Positions 28,351-39,945 of a stretch of DNA of 64,000 nucleotides are shown here, piece by piece (position 1 is the first letter of the stretch; every line of letters starts with the position of its first letter). The notes under the pieces were generated by a model. It did no database searches. It saw only the letters and a program-made list of their open reading frames with translations, and had not been told where the DNA came from. The stretch lies in assembly GCA_023362775.1 (NCBI GenBank), contig JALMGJ010000005.1, positions 40,791,463 to 40,855,462 on the forward strand, given 5' to 3'. The stretch is from Charina bottae (lineage: Eukaryota; Chordata; Lepidosauria; Squamata; Charinaidae). The position numbers and the translations under genes were made by a program.

Positions 28351-30744
28351 TAAAAGCACCGTGGCTGCACAGGGGAAATTCTGTGTGGGCCTCCTTGCTT
28401 TCTATTCAACAACTTAAGCACTGTATAACATTGGCTATATTTATTATTATATTCTTACTCTTATTTCACTTATTTATTCCACTTACTGTTAATCACAACC
28501 CAGCAAGATAAATTAGAATGAGAGCTGTTGAATACGCTACGGAGTCTTCTGCACGACCTGCTAACCATGGGCCAGAAATGCTTCACCAAACAGATACTCT
28601 GGATATGAATGGATAGCCTCATGTTCAACTCATTCCTGGAGAAGGCAGCCTGAAGTAACTTTTTACCCAGTTTTTACCCTGGCACAAGCCATCCTGTCTG
28701 GTCCATCTGACGTGCATCATTCAGAGGAAATGTTAGTGGTGGGGGCTTTTCCTGCTATTATTTGCCATCTGAGTCTGTTGCAAACATCATGGGCCCATCT
28801 GGTTCCTGGGTACTGCTTTTGTGAGGCATTCCTTTTGGGCTGCAGGGGAATTAGGGCCCAAACCCCCATATCTCCCACTTTTCTTGATAACCTGTATGTG
28901 GCCCAGCATCAAGAAGAGTCCTTTCCCCCATGAACTGGGGGCTGAAGAGACACTTTCCCCACCCCCATTCCCACACAGCATCTGTAGGCAGCTTTACTAC
29001 AGCTGCTGGACACAGGTATAAAACACCCCCCTGGGGCTTAATTGCAGCAGCATCTAAGCCCGGGGAAGGAGGGCAACTGTGCTGCAAAGCTATGGTAAAT
29101 CTGCCTACACCTTTACTACCAGGGTCCTCACAGCTTCACCGTAGGGGTGCTAGCAGGAGAACAGCAGCTTTGCACGTACACCAAAAAGACCCACTTTGCC
29201 CACTGAGTTTCAGTGGAAGAGCCATTTCCTTCCTACTCTGTGGGGAGAAGAGGGGATGTGGGTTTTCCACAATCACTTTGCTAACCCTCTGGATCCGCCA
29301 CTCTGCGAGATCAGAGAAGCAGCCCTACTCCCTTTTCTGGGTAGCAGGAACACGGGAGGAGAGAAGTTGGTGATAAGGGCTCCTGTGCTGCCAGTTGCCC
29401 AGTCCTGTGGAATGAGGGTTGGAGAACAGACCGCAGAAGACCTGCTCTTCTTTTTCTCTCTCCCCCCCCCTACTTTCTTGCCATGGGGAGAGAGCAGGCA
29501 GAGAATGGATCTGTAGTGCCAGTCCTCCAGCCCCACCAAGAGGTCCCTTCATGGGATCACAGAACTGACTCCTAAGTTTTCTGTTGCCAGTGACTTGGCA
29601 CCAAAGGAAGTATACCACACCCCACCCCACCCCACCCCACCCAGCCAGAAACCCAGTTCTTATTTATGGTCAAGGCAGAATATGGGCTTGAGGTACAGTG
29701 AGCACTGGTTTAAGCTAGCATTGTTTTCTGCTGGCTCCTGCACTGGATGATAACACTTTACTGCTGCTATTCAGACAACCTTATGGAAGAGCCCTACAAC
29801 CATCCAGTTAGGCTGCTGAGTTAGAATTTCTCTTTTTTACTGCTTCATCCTGGATTATGACCAACTGCAACAGTAGCCAGCAAACGTTCTCTGGTCCTCC
29901 CAGCATTGCGATTTGCACATTGCATGATGGTATTTTCTGATCTATGTAAATTGTACATTGTAATCCAAACTTCTGGGACCAGGTCATGCCAGAGTCTTGT
30001 ATTCTGTGATTCTCCATCACAGCTTTCAGATCTCAACTATCGAAGCCCTTACTAGCACAAAGATATAGTTTGTCTTCAAACATTGGAAGCTTTATTTTAT
30101 TCCCCATATCTCCCCCCACCAAAAAAGAAGTCTGATATAATTAAGACTTAGAGGAGCTAGTCACAGTCGATAGAACTGAATGAGCTGACTTGCTTATTTG
30201 CCCAACACTGCAGCCTCTAAGCACGCTTAGTAGGAAGCAAGTTACTTGGCTGTTTTTTTCCAAGTGAACCAGTTTAAAATGACCGTGTTCCTTTTGTGTC
30301 TCTTCCCTTCTGGTGCCCAGTTCTATCCTTCCACCACCACCACCACCATTTAATTTTTTCATTTATTAAGAAATGTAACAATATGTAACGCTACTTTCTG
30401 TATATTGTAAAAACAGTATTTATAAATACCTATTTTACATCTCGTTGGTGGTTTCTAACATGCCATTGGTTCTTTCTCTAACTGTCTGCTAGGAAGTTGC
30501 TTTCTATAGGTGGTTAAATTGAGTTACTTCTTTGCTAGATGCTACAAAGTGAACTAATTCTTCAAATTCAGGTTATAATGCTGTGCACACTTTCCAGAAG
30601 TAAGCCTTTCTCACACAGTGGGGTCACTGAGTAGGCACATATTCTGTTGGATGCTCAGAAATGGATATGGGAAAGTGAGCCCAAATCTTGGGTCTTTGGA
30701 ACATTCTTTTTGTTTTGAACATTCTGGATTTTTATACATTTTCT

Positions 30745-30837
30745 ACTCTGTATGATTTTAAGTATTGTAAATTTTTAAGTCTTTAATTATTGTAACCCGC
30801 CCAGAGTCCCTTGTATGGGAGATGGGCGGGGAATAAA

Positions 30838-30869
<32 letters not shown>

Positions 30870-30870
30870 A
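30745..30870 (+). mobile_element. L2/CR1-type LINE 3' tail
   Basis: GTAACCCGCCCAGAGTCCCT and GGGAGATGGGCGGGGAATAA, ending in a long (AAAT)n tail. Confidence 0.8.
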
Positions 30871-31396
30871 TTCTGCTTAAGAGTATCAGAAAGATACAGT
30901 GAGGTGGCCAAAAGAGGCAGATGCCTCAATAATGTATGTTTATTGGCTTTCTTTGTATATGCTCAGGTTATGCCTTTTGGATACAGTCTCTGCAAATGAA
31001 CTGGAATGACACAGAACTGATGCACAGTCCTTACTTGTATTTTTTTCCTTTCTTCCAGCTGCTAAGGATATTCACTAGTCCTGATGGCTTTATATTACCT
31101 CCTGTATCGGAGGCAGTACTGTACATCTCTCTATTGACCTCTGTGTTAATCCAGCAGGACATTTCTTATTTATGTGCTTACTTGGCTTATCTGCTTCTAG
31201 TAACTTTGTTTTTAAGTTTGTGTCCTTGGCTTGTGAGAAACTAGATCCAGTTGTGCAGATCTAAGTATCCAAGAAGAAGAAACACATAACTGTTGCTTCA
31301 CTGTACATAACCAGTGAAACCTTTGGCTTTGGCACTTCAGCAATTCTGTTCTTGACCATACTAGTTGCTATTAATTTTAAGGCACAGACCTGCTGG

Positions 31397-31559
31397 CAGG
31401 GATGGAACTAGAGTCTGTGTCACCCGGGGCAAACATGGATTCTGTGCCGCCCCATGGGTTATTTTGTCATTTTGGCGCACCCCCGGGTGTCATTTTGGCG
31501 CGCCCCCCAGCACGGCGCCCGGGGCACATGCCCCGCTTGCCCCCCTAGTTGCGGCCCTG
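31397..31559. mobile_element. hAT-type nonautonomous DNA element
   Basis: Starts CAGGGATGGAACTAG and ends CTAGTTGCGGCCCTG (imperfect inverted ends). It is flanked by a perfect 8-bp repeat CCTGCTGG (31389-31396, 31560-31567). The GC-rich interior has two copies of TCATTTTGGCGC. Confidence 0.85.
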
Positions 31560-32118
31560 CCTGCTGGGAGGCATTCTTGCAATTGTGTTTCTAAATAAGA
31601 ACTGCCCCTAAAGTTTGGGGTGATTATTGTGATTACTGAGGGAAAACTCTTTTGTTTCCCCAAGTGGGGGTTGGTTCTGGCTTGGGTTTCCCTGCTGTGG
31701 ACCAGGCACCTCTCTTTTCTGCCCTCAAACCCGTGCCCCCTAACGGGGTCAGTGGGGTGGGCTCAGCCAGATGGCGAGTATAATTATTATTCCTTCTTTG
31801 CAGTTTGTTAGCAAGTGGTATAAACTGGATTTGAAAAGTTGACTTGAGAAACTTAATGAAGACTAAATAAACAAGAGCCCTAGTCCTAACTCTACCCCCA
31901 AGATCCAAGATGGAGAGAGAAATGCATTTTCCGCTTAGTGAAGAAAAAGTTTCTAAACCTCAAGCTGCTTTGATATGGGAATTAATATCAAAGCTGGAAA
32001 AAACTTTATGTGGTGTTGTAAGATGCTCTGTATATCCTGTTCCATACATCCACACATCTAACCATGATCAAATATAGAATACTGAGCATATCTTTGGTGT
32101 GTTGAACTGTTAAACTGT

Positions 32119-32278
32119 CCTTCCCCAGGATGAATTCCAGATGTTTGGACTACAACTCCCTTTAGCCCCAGCCAGTCTAATTGATGGTCAGGGTGATGGA
32201 AGTTCCCTACTCCAGTGCCGTCCAGATGCACTGGAGTTCAGTTGCCAACTGTTTGGAAGACATCTGGTAGGGAAGGGG
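32119..32278. mobile_element. Short interspersed hAT-like palindromic element
   Basis: Starts CCTTCCCCAGGATGAATTCC and GGACTACAACTCCC, and ends ACATCTGGTAGGGAAGG. The ends are inverse complements with divergence, as in the widespread amniote family. Confidence 0.65.
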
Positions 32279-32826
32279 TTGAAATTGAAAGCATTTGGAA
32301 GGACACACACGAGAGACAGCTTTTTTGGCCCATATAAGGAATTGCGTTATTCATATTTGGGTCAGTAATGCAGCAAATCCCAGGTGCTTTACACCTTTGC
32401 TGAAAACACATAAGCAGTTGTGATAATAGGTTTTGGATTATGTCTAGTGTGCAGATGGCTAATATGCTTTACTGAAATTTGCTGACCACATTTAGTCATT
32501 TATTTAATTTGTGACTAAGATCACTGCAAACTTTTTTTTTGTCCATCATTCTATATTTATGCTAACATAATGCTGTTTTCCAAATGTGGAACACTTGGGA
32601 GAAAAACTGATAGCTTACCATGACACAACTGGGAGACAGTTTATAGATACAGTATCTGACAAGGAAGTCACAGTTCCTTTTCAAGTCCAAGGTCCCCTGA
32701 CAACCTCTTGTTATTAGTTCTTAGATCACTTACTATTTGTTTTAACCTCTGATATTAAAGAACTGTGTGTGATTTATTATGCACTGAATTTCTGTCTCTC
32801 ATGGTGTTTAAATTCTACATGCACAT

Positions 32827-32863
32827 ATACATACTATATACATATACATATACATATACATAC

Positions 32864-32938
<75 letters not shown>
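32827..32938 (+). repeat. (ACATAT)n hexanucleotide repeat
   Basis: About 18 units of the complement of the TATATG repeat that surrounds the BovB ends at 7.2-7.9 kb. No BovB sequence is recognised next to it. Confidence 0.9.
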
Positions 32939-34099
32939 GGGAACTGTGTGTATGTGCTGATTTATGGAGGTAGTTCATTGAAGGAGAGATGGATCTTTTG
33001 TCTAGGAAAATAGGTGATTAGATCCTTCCTTAAAACCTTAATTGGTCTAATCCCTCCACATGCTACCCACCATGTTATCTCTGCTTTTGGGGAAAATTAA
33101 TAATCAAGCTGCTATTGTAGCTTTTTAAATGTTGCTGGATGATGCATGAATTTGTATTCCAGCTATAATATGGTCCAAAGATTGCATTATTAGCATTACT
33201 GAAGAATAACATCTTTCTGGGGATGGTTTTGCCAATGGTTCTTCTGGACATGTCATCTCTGTTCATTATGACATATTAGGAATAAGTTGCTATTAATTAA
33301 TTTCAATCCCCTCTGTCAAATTGGGTTAATTTTAGTTATTGTCCAGTGCCTGTCCAGTTTAGTGCTTGATAAGCATCCTCATTATCTGTGAACTTTTATC
33401 TAGAGTTTAACCAGAATAAAGTACAATCTCCATTGCTCTTTTATGTTTCAGTCAAGTTTCCAGAAGGCTTTATTTGGAAATGTGGAAGTATTCAAATAAG
33501 GCTGTGACCTAGTAGCCCTATGTAAAAGGGCTTGCATGAGGGCTTGGATGCCAGTCCTGCTGTCAATATTCCTGCCCTCTTGGTCTCAGACCTTCCTGTA
33601 TTTAAGAGCAAAGTCTGAGAGGGAGCCTCTCATGCCATTTTACCAGGTTTGCCAGCCATATGGCAGGTTCAACTTGCATTCAGTTTGAGTAAGAGCCCCC
33701 ACAGACCTTTATTTCACTCTGGAAGGACTGACTGAAGTGACAAGGATGGGGATGTTGTTAGGCATACACAGCCACATTCTTTCTCCAATTTTAAACTTCA
33801 CAGAAGCAGGTTGAACTCTAGTTGCAGAGGCCTGCTACGTTATAGTATCTCCTCATACCTAAGAAGAGTACGTAGGGGGACAGGAGCAAGAGTTGGAGCA
33901 GGTGGTTCTTCAGGCTGATGGCTCAAGCAAGTTTTAGAAGTGGGAAAGGGATAAAGGACATATTCTCTACTCTATTCTTCCCTGAGGTATGTTACACTGT
34001 TACACTGATGCAGCCTTTCCCAAACTGTAGACTTTAGAATTATGGAAGGTTTGGTGAGAGCTAATTGTGGTTAAGGTGATGTCCAAAAGCAATTGGATT

Positions 34100-34205
34100 T
34101 TATATTATTTATTATATTGTAATTTTATATTTATGTTTTAACTATGTTTTATTGTGAACCGCCCAGGGTCCCCGATAGGGGAGATGGGTGGTAATATAAA
34201 TTTAA

Positions 34206-34246
<41 letters not shown>

Positions 34247-34247
34247 T
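34100..34247 (+). mobile_element. L2/CR1-type LINE 3' tail with (AAT)n
   Basis: GTGAACCGCCCAGGGTCCCC and GGGAGATGGGTGGTAATATA, then about 13 AAT units (34209-34247). Confidence 0.8.
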
Positions 34248-34639
34248 CAAGATTGTCTTCAGTGTTGTCCAGCCCACGACTGTTGAAAATAAGGAAAAAA
34301 GATGCTTCCTCTGAACTTCCATAGCTCTTGGAAAAACAAAAGCCACCTTTCCCCTTGGAAGACCTGCTAAGGTGCCAGGAGCCCGGGCAATGCAAGGGTT
34401 GCTGCACACAAGCTCCACAGAGCTGCAGGGCTTCCAAGAAGACACCAGCAGGTCTCAGGACCAGAAAAAAACCCGATTCAGTTCCTAAACCAACTGATGT
34501 TGTGTGGTTGCGCAGGTCTGAGCCTGGTTCAAAATGGTCACAGTCTTTGTGTGGAAACGCTCATACACTTTGAAATGTCAGGGCTAGCAACTCTAGTTTA
34601 CAACCTTTCTCAATCTGGTGCTCTACCGATGTGTTTTAT

Positions 34640-34870
34640 TTATTTTCATTTATTTGTTAGATTTATATCCTGCTTTTCCTCTAGGAGCTGAAGGTGGCTT
34701 ACATGAGGAATCTCCCTTCATTTTATCCTCGCAACAGCAACCCTCAGAGGTAGGCTGGACTGAGAGTGACTGGCCCAAGTAAATGTCTACCACTAAGGGT
34801 GGGGTTAGTTGGGTGCCCTGTGTTATTTTCCATGAGGGCTGGGACACTCTTAGCAGGAGAAATGGAAGCA
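34640..34870 (-). mobile_element. tRNA-SINE-related fragment
   Basis: Antisense stretch with ATCCTCGCAACAGCAACCCT and GACTGGCCCAAG, matching the body of the SINE at 4061-4332 more distantly. Confidence 0.6.
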
Positions 34871-37132
34871 CTGCACAGGATAATCTAAACCTGTTAGGAT
34901 ACTGAGAGAACTGAGGAGAGTTAAATTCAATGAAGTCTTGTCTATCAGAGTCTTCTGAAAACTAGAGGAATCTAGTCATCTTGCATGCGTGGTAAACTTC
35001 CCCGAAGTAATGCGGTAGAAGGTTGATGGGGATTCCTTCTATCATCTCTGTTCATTTGTGAATTTCCCTGAAGTAAGAGGGGAGTGGTACTGGCAGGCAG
35101 TTAAAGCTGGTGACTCAGCCATGAGCCAAGGCTTGGGTACATAACATGCTTCCCCACCCCCTGTCCCCTGGATTGCCGCCTCCTGCAGCACACTGGCCTG
35201 TTATACTTGGACTGAATATTGCTGGTCAAGAGAAGGAAGCTGGAGGCAAGAAATCTGGGAACAGTTTGCTGTTTAGGACAGAAGACTGGGTTCTCTAATG
35301 AGGCAGCCGGATGAAGCTGAGAGGTTGTTTCCTCCCTCTAGGCATAATTTTGGAATAAGGATTGGCAAGCAGATGTTCCTGGGGAGACAGCAATCTGCTG
35401 ATGTTTTATCATGGAATAAATTTGAGCCAGCCCACCAAACATGAGAGAGGGCTGGCTGCAGAAGACAATCCAATACAATGAAAAAAATCCCAAGTTCCAG
35501 CCCACTTATAACTCACCAAGCTACAATACTGTAAAAGATGTATTTGTAGTATGCACACATTATTATTCTCCTTTTTGTATGTGCATATCTGCATAATTAG
35601 TATAAGGTTTGGAGCTCTTTGGGCAATCTTTTAAATTGTATTTGCAATAACTAGAGGATTGCTCTGCCATTGGCATTCCTTATATTCACCTGTTATGCCA
35701 TTTTTGGTCATTATTGCTCACCCTTCTTATGCCCTTCCCTTCTTTTTTTCAGCAGGGTCACAATAGTGCAGTTTTTTCCCATTCTAGACTTGACAGGTTG
35801 GCTGATGTCAAAATAGTAAACTAACACTGTCGTGAATGGTTTATTTCGGATTCTTGCACAAAGAAGGGGTTTACACAATGGCCACTCTATGATTCTATGC
35901 TTCAAGGCCACCTTGACCTGCATTCTTATAACTTTTGGAAGGCAGCAGCTTCTGTGCTGGATTATCAATTTTTGTGAGTTGGGAACTCTTCCAAGTTCCA
36001 AATCTTTAGTTAAAGTTCCCCTGCCCACTTTTGAGCCCTCCTCCTCCTCCTCCTCTCCTGGCATCACAAGAAATCCTGTCCTAAGGAAGGGGTATGTCAT
36101 GGGCAGTTTGCAATACCAGAGCAACCTCCTGCTGAATCAAATCTAGTTCAATATTGTCTGCACTGACTGGCATTGGTTCTTCAGAGCCTCAGATGGAGTC
36201 AAACCCTTCCTGGAGTTCCCAAGGAATTGAACCTGAAACTTTGCAAGCAAAGCATGGAATCCACCACAGAATTATAGCCCTTCTATATAACGTGCCGGTT
36301 TGCTTTTTCCCCAAAGTGATGGGGCCATATGCTTCTTTTCTTATCCTTTGTCACCATTTCAAATTTAATAATCTTTATTGGCCTTGTATTCCATGTTAAG
36401 ATTTTAGATTGTTTGTACATCTCCATCAGAGGCAGACTAATCTATAAGGTTGGGATATGTGAGGAAATTGCCATACATTTTAGTCATCTTTCCATCATTA
36501 GCTTGTCCACATTGTCACTGTGAATTTGCACCTCTTTCAGCGCTTTTACACTTTGCAGGGTAATGAGCAGTTGCTGCACTCCATTGTGGCTCTTTTACAC
36601 AAAGAGTAAAAAAAAACAGAATGAATTGTTAACTTTCAGCTCAAAGCTTCTCCAGTAATCCAGCTCTTTCTGACTGGGTGTAAAGTGTTGGAAATAGCAT
36701 GTGGTTGCCTATGGATGGCATTATGCCAGTTATGTGCAGGGATTAAGTTTCTGGAGTGCAAAGGCAGGACTAGCTCAGGAACCAAAGAATGCCAACAAAG
36801 CTAGAGATAGCAGATCAATATGACAGCCAGGTAGGCAGGGAGAAATGTGCTGTTCAGTGTGTTAGGTGGCAAGGCCAGAGAGATCTTCTATTCAAGCAGG
36901 CTGTGCTAAAAAGCCTTAAAAGTGATACCAACTATAATTTGAAGAATATTCCACATGATCTCTGAAGAAAACTGTGGTGCTGTTCTAGAGTAACATCCTG
37001 CAGCTGGTAGTCATCTGGACAGTTCAAGGTCAGTAGAATGCTGCCAAATGTAGTTTCTTCTCATTGCTACACACTTTGGCTTGAAAAGCAATTCTTAATG
37101 TAACAGATCCTTTTGTCCCAGAGCCTCTAAAT

Positions 37133-37203
37133 CAGGGTTCTCCAAAGTGGTATATACAGTATTGACCCCCAAGGGTCAATGAGACTATCCAAGGGATCGA
37201 TGA

Positions 37204-37251
<48 letters not shown>

Positions 37252-37368
37252 TAGTGCTATTAAAGTAATATTTATTAAATTATTTTCATATAATAAATGT
37301 TTGGAGGTTGATGAACAATCTGAAACTTCATGAAGGGGTCGATGAGCTGAAGAGTTTGGGGACCCCTG
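37133..37368. mobile_element. hAT-like element interrupted by (ATT)n
   Basis: Ends CAGGGTTCTCCAAA / TTTGGGGACCCCTG are imperfect inverse complements. An (ATT)n microsatellite fills 37207-37249. No clean target duplication is seen, because a SINE starts directly to the right. Confidence 0.5.
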
Positions 37369-37975
37369 CCAGTTTGGTCTAGTGCAGTGGTCGGCAAACC
37401 GCGGAGGCGGCCATGGCAGCGGCCGGTGCAGCGGTGGACGTGCCGGGGGCAGGCGCGGCAGCAGGTATGGTGTGCGTGGTGGCAGGCATGGCGGCGGGCA
37501 CTGCAGTGGGCGTGGCGGGCATGGCAGCAGCAGGCCCTAAGTGTGCGCGATTGGCTCCCGCCCGCAAACCCCGCCCCCTTCCATGCAATTGGCTCCTGCC
37601 CGCAAACCCCGCCCCTTCCACGCGATTGGCTCCCGCCTGCAAACCCCGCCCCCTGGCCCTCGAGTGACGTTATAAATGTCAAAATGGCCCCTGGCATAAA
37701 AAAGTTTCCCCACCCCTGGTCTAGTGGTTAAGGTGCTGGGCTAGAAACCAGGAGTCTGTGAGTTCTAGTCCCGCCTGAGGCATGAAAGCCGGCTGGGTGA
37801 CCTTGGGCCAATCACTCTCCCTCAGCCCAACTCGCCTCACAGGGTTGTTGTTGTGGGGAAAATAGGAGGAGGAAGGAGTATTAGGTATGTTTGCCGCCTT
37901 GAGTTATTTATAAAAATAATAAAGGTGGGGTAGAAAATAAATAAACAAACAAATAAATAAATAAATCCCTCATGC
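37367..37975 (+). mobile_element. tRNA-derived SINE split by a hAT element
   Basis: The head GCCAGTTTGGTCTAGTG is at 37367-37384 and the rest resumes at 37719 with GTCTAGTGGTTAAGG through GTGACCTTGGGCCAATC to an (AAAT)n tail. Same family as 4061-4332. Confidence 0.85.
37385..37718. mobile_element. hAT-type element inserted in the SINE A box
   Basis: Starts CAGTGGTCGGCAAACC, ends GTTTCCCCACCCCTG, and is flanked by a perfect 8-bp repeat GTCTAGTG (37377-37384, 37719-37726) made from the SINE. The interior has three tandem units each with GATTGGCTCC (inverted CCAAT) and a CCCCGCCCC box. Arg-, Ala- and Pro-rich ORFs here are not genes. Confidence 0.85.
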
Positions 37976-38043
37976 CTAGCTGCTTCCTTTCTACCAGAAA
38001 TATAGAGCACCTAAGCCCTTCACCTAATGATAGATAGATGATA

Positions 38044-38376
38044 AAAAAGGTAAAGGTACCCCCCGCACATTTGTGCAGTCGTGTCCGACTCTAGGGGCCG
38101 GTGCTCATCTCTGTTTGTTAGCCAAAGAGCCAGCGTTGTCCGAAGACGCTTCCACGGTCATGTGGCCGCATGACACGCGCGGAACGCTGTTACCTACCCA
38201 CCGAAGTGGTCCCTATTCATCTACTTGCATTTGCATGCTTTCGAATTGCTAGGTTGGCAAGAGCTGGAGCTAGTGCAGGAGCTCACTCTGCACGCAGGGC
38301 TAGGGATTCGAACCTCCGAACTTGCAATCTTCCGATCAACAAGCCTGCCGTCTTACCCGCTGAGCCACCACGCCCC
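38044..38376 (-). mobile_element. Sauria-type tRNA SINE inserted in a GATA repeat
   Basis: Full-length minus-strand copy flanked by TAGATAGATGATA (38031-38043, 38377-38389). Confidence 0.9.
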
Positions 38377-38469
38377 TAGATAGATGATAGATAGATGATA
38401 GATAGATAGATAGATGATAGATAGATAGATAGATAGATAGATGATAGATAGATAGATAGATAGATAGAT

Positions 38470-38525
<56 letters not shown>

Positions 38526-38540
38526 CATAGATACATAGAT
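38377..38540 (+). repeat. (GATA)n microsatellite with GATGATA interruptions
   Basis: About 160 bp of ATAG/GATA units; GATG variants recur at intervals. A few further units lie left of the SINE, so the SINE landed within the array. Confidence 0.95.
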
Positions 38541-38693
38541 AATCCCAACCTTTCTTTTATCCTTCTAACAGTTACACATTTGTAATGCTCATGGGTTTTT
38601 AAACCATGGTTTATTGGAAAAAAAATAGCTGGGTTATATACTGCTTCATATACCAAAGCATCCCAAGGTAGTTTATAGTAAAACATAATCAAT

Positions 38694-38877
38694 GAATACC
38701 TTGAACAACATTAAACAACAGCAACATAAGAGCAATATTCAATAAAACATTCTCTTTTAAAAGATCAGGAAGGGGAAAAGAAGAAGAATACCTTGAAAAA
38801 CATTAAACAACAACAACATAAGAGCAATATTCAATAAAACATTCTCTTTTAAAAGATCAGGAAGGGGAAAAGAAGAT
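38694..38877 (+). repeat. 92-bp tandem duplication
   Basis: Unit 38694-38785 is repeated at 38786-38877 with only a few mismatches (for example CAACAG vs CAACAA). No coding potential. Confidence 0.9.
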
Positions 38878-39149
38878 TTTAAAGACATCCATTTAACTTT
38901 CATACCAGGCTTTGGTAGAGTTTTCAACAGGTGCCAAAATATCCTTCAGTGCATGGGTGTTCAAACTTTTTCCAGTTAAACCAGTTAGTTTTAAAAAAGA
39001 TCCTGGAACTCCTGATCAAAAAGCAGAGCTCTAGTGATGGAAAACTGGCTACATTCAAGTGAACTCCCCCCCCCCTTACTCTTTTACAGAGCCGCATTGA
39101 GTTCTTTTGGAACCCCAGCGTTCTGTAGTGTAGAACATAGTTTGAAAAA

Positions 39150-39410
39150 CTCCGGTCTGGTGGCTGCCTCCTGAATTTTGGGGAAGAGCATTCCAAAGTG
39201 TGGGCACCACCACAAAGAAGGCCTGCCCCAGCCCAGCTACCAAATGGCATTCAGCAGCCCTTGGTACATGTAGCAAGTTCTTCAGTAACCAAGCAGGGCT
39301 ATAATGGGAAAAGCATCTAATCAGGGTCCTGGTCCTAAGTTGTTAAAACCAAATCTTTGAATCTGGCAGCCAGTGCAGATGCTTCAGTACAGTACCTTGT
39401 GCATGAGCAG
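39150..39410 (-). mobile_element. L2/CR1-type LINE fragment, ORF2 C-terminal region
   Basis: The minus strand contains AFFVVVPTLWNALPQ, the AFSVxAPxLWNSLP motif close to the C-terminus of L2/CR1 polymerases, and an LHWLPD-like segment near 39375. Confidence 0.75.
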
Positions 39411-39469
39411 GTTCCCCACTCAGTCACCTGTGCACCGCGGCTTCCCAGATTAAGAGCAAGGATAGATAT

Positions 39470-39660
39470 GGGACGCGGTGGCTCAGCGGGTTAAACCGCT
39501 GAGCTGTAGACTGCCAATCGGAAGGTCGGCAGTTCAAATCCCCGCGCAACGAGGTGAGCTCTCGTTGCTAGTCCCAGCTCCTGTCAACCCAACAGTTCGA
39601 AAGCCTAGCAAGTAGATAAATGGGTACCACCTTAAGTGGGAGAATATGCTGGCGTCCTGT
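39470..39660 (+). mobile_element. tRNA SINE (second Sauria/ACA-like subtype), 3'-truncated
   Basis: Head with A box GTGGCTCAGCGGGTTAAACC and B box AGTTCAAATCC, then CCAACAGTTCGAAAGC and ATGGGTACCACC. The head differs from the other SINEs of the window by an insertion (CGCTGAGCTGTAGACTG). Confidence 0.8.
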
Positions 39661-39839
39661 CGGGGAGTCGGCCACCGAATCAGAAGATCCCTGGAATGGC
39701 GGCGGCAACGACGGATCCCGGAAGAAGCAATTTCATCTACAGGACGTCAGCAGCCGGCTCCGATGCAAGGCATTGTGGGGCTTGTAGTCCATGCCACGGA
39801 AGAGTCAGTTCCCTTACCCCTTTCCTTAGCACGTGGTTT

Positions 39840-39945
39840 AAATGTATATGTATGAAATGTTAAATATATATATGTATGTAAGCCGCCTAGAGTCCTCCGT
39901 TAGGGCGGGGATAGGCGGGGTATAAATACGATAAATAAATAAATA
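39840..39945 (+). mobile_element. LINE 3' tail
   Basis: GTAAGCCGCCTAGAGTCCTC and GGCGGGGTATAAATACGATA followed by AAATAAATAAATA. Confidence 0.75.

Noticed and set aside
28712..29630. Cluster of ORFs in a slightly GC-richer stretch
   Set aside because: Several frames on both strands are open without conservation clues; no domain, start context or splice sites convincing enough to call a gene.
35711..36146. Overlapping ORFs of 137 (minus) and 104 (plus) codons
   Set aside because: No recognisable motifs, no splice context, and a low-complexity Glu or Ser run from a CTC repeat.
37275..37731. Ala-, His- or Arg-rich ORFs on both strands
   Set aside because: They lie within a hAT-type element with GC-rich tandem units.
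38377..38540. CRISPR-like regular repeat
   Set aside because: Simple tetranucleotide microsatellite in a vertebrate genome; there are no spacers.
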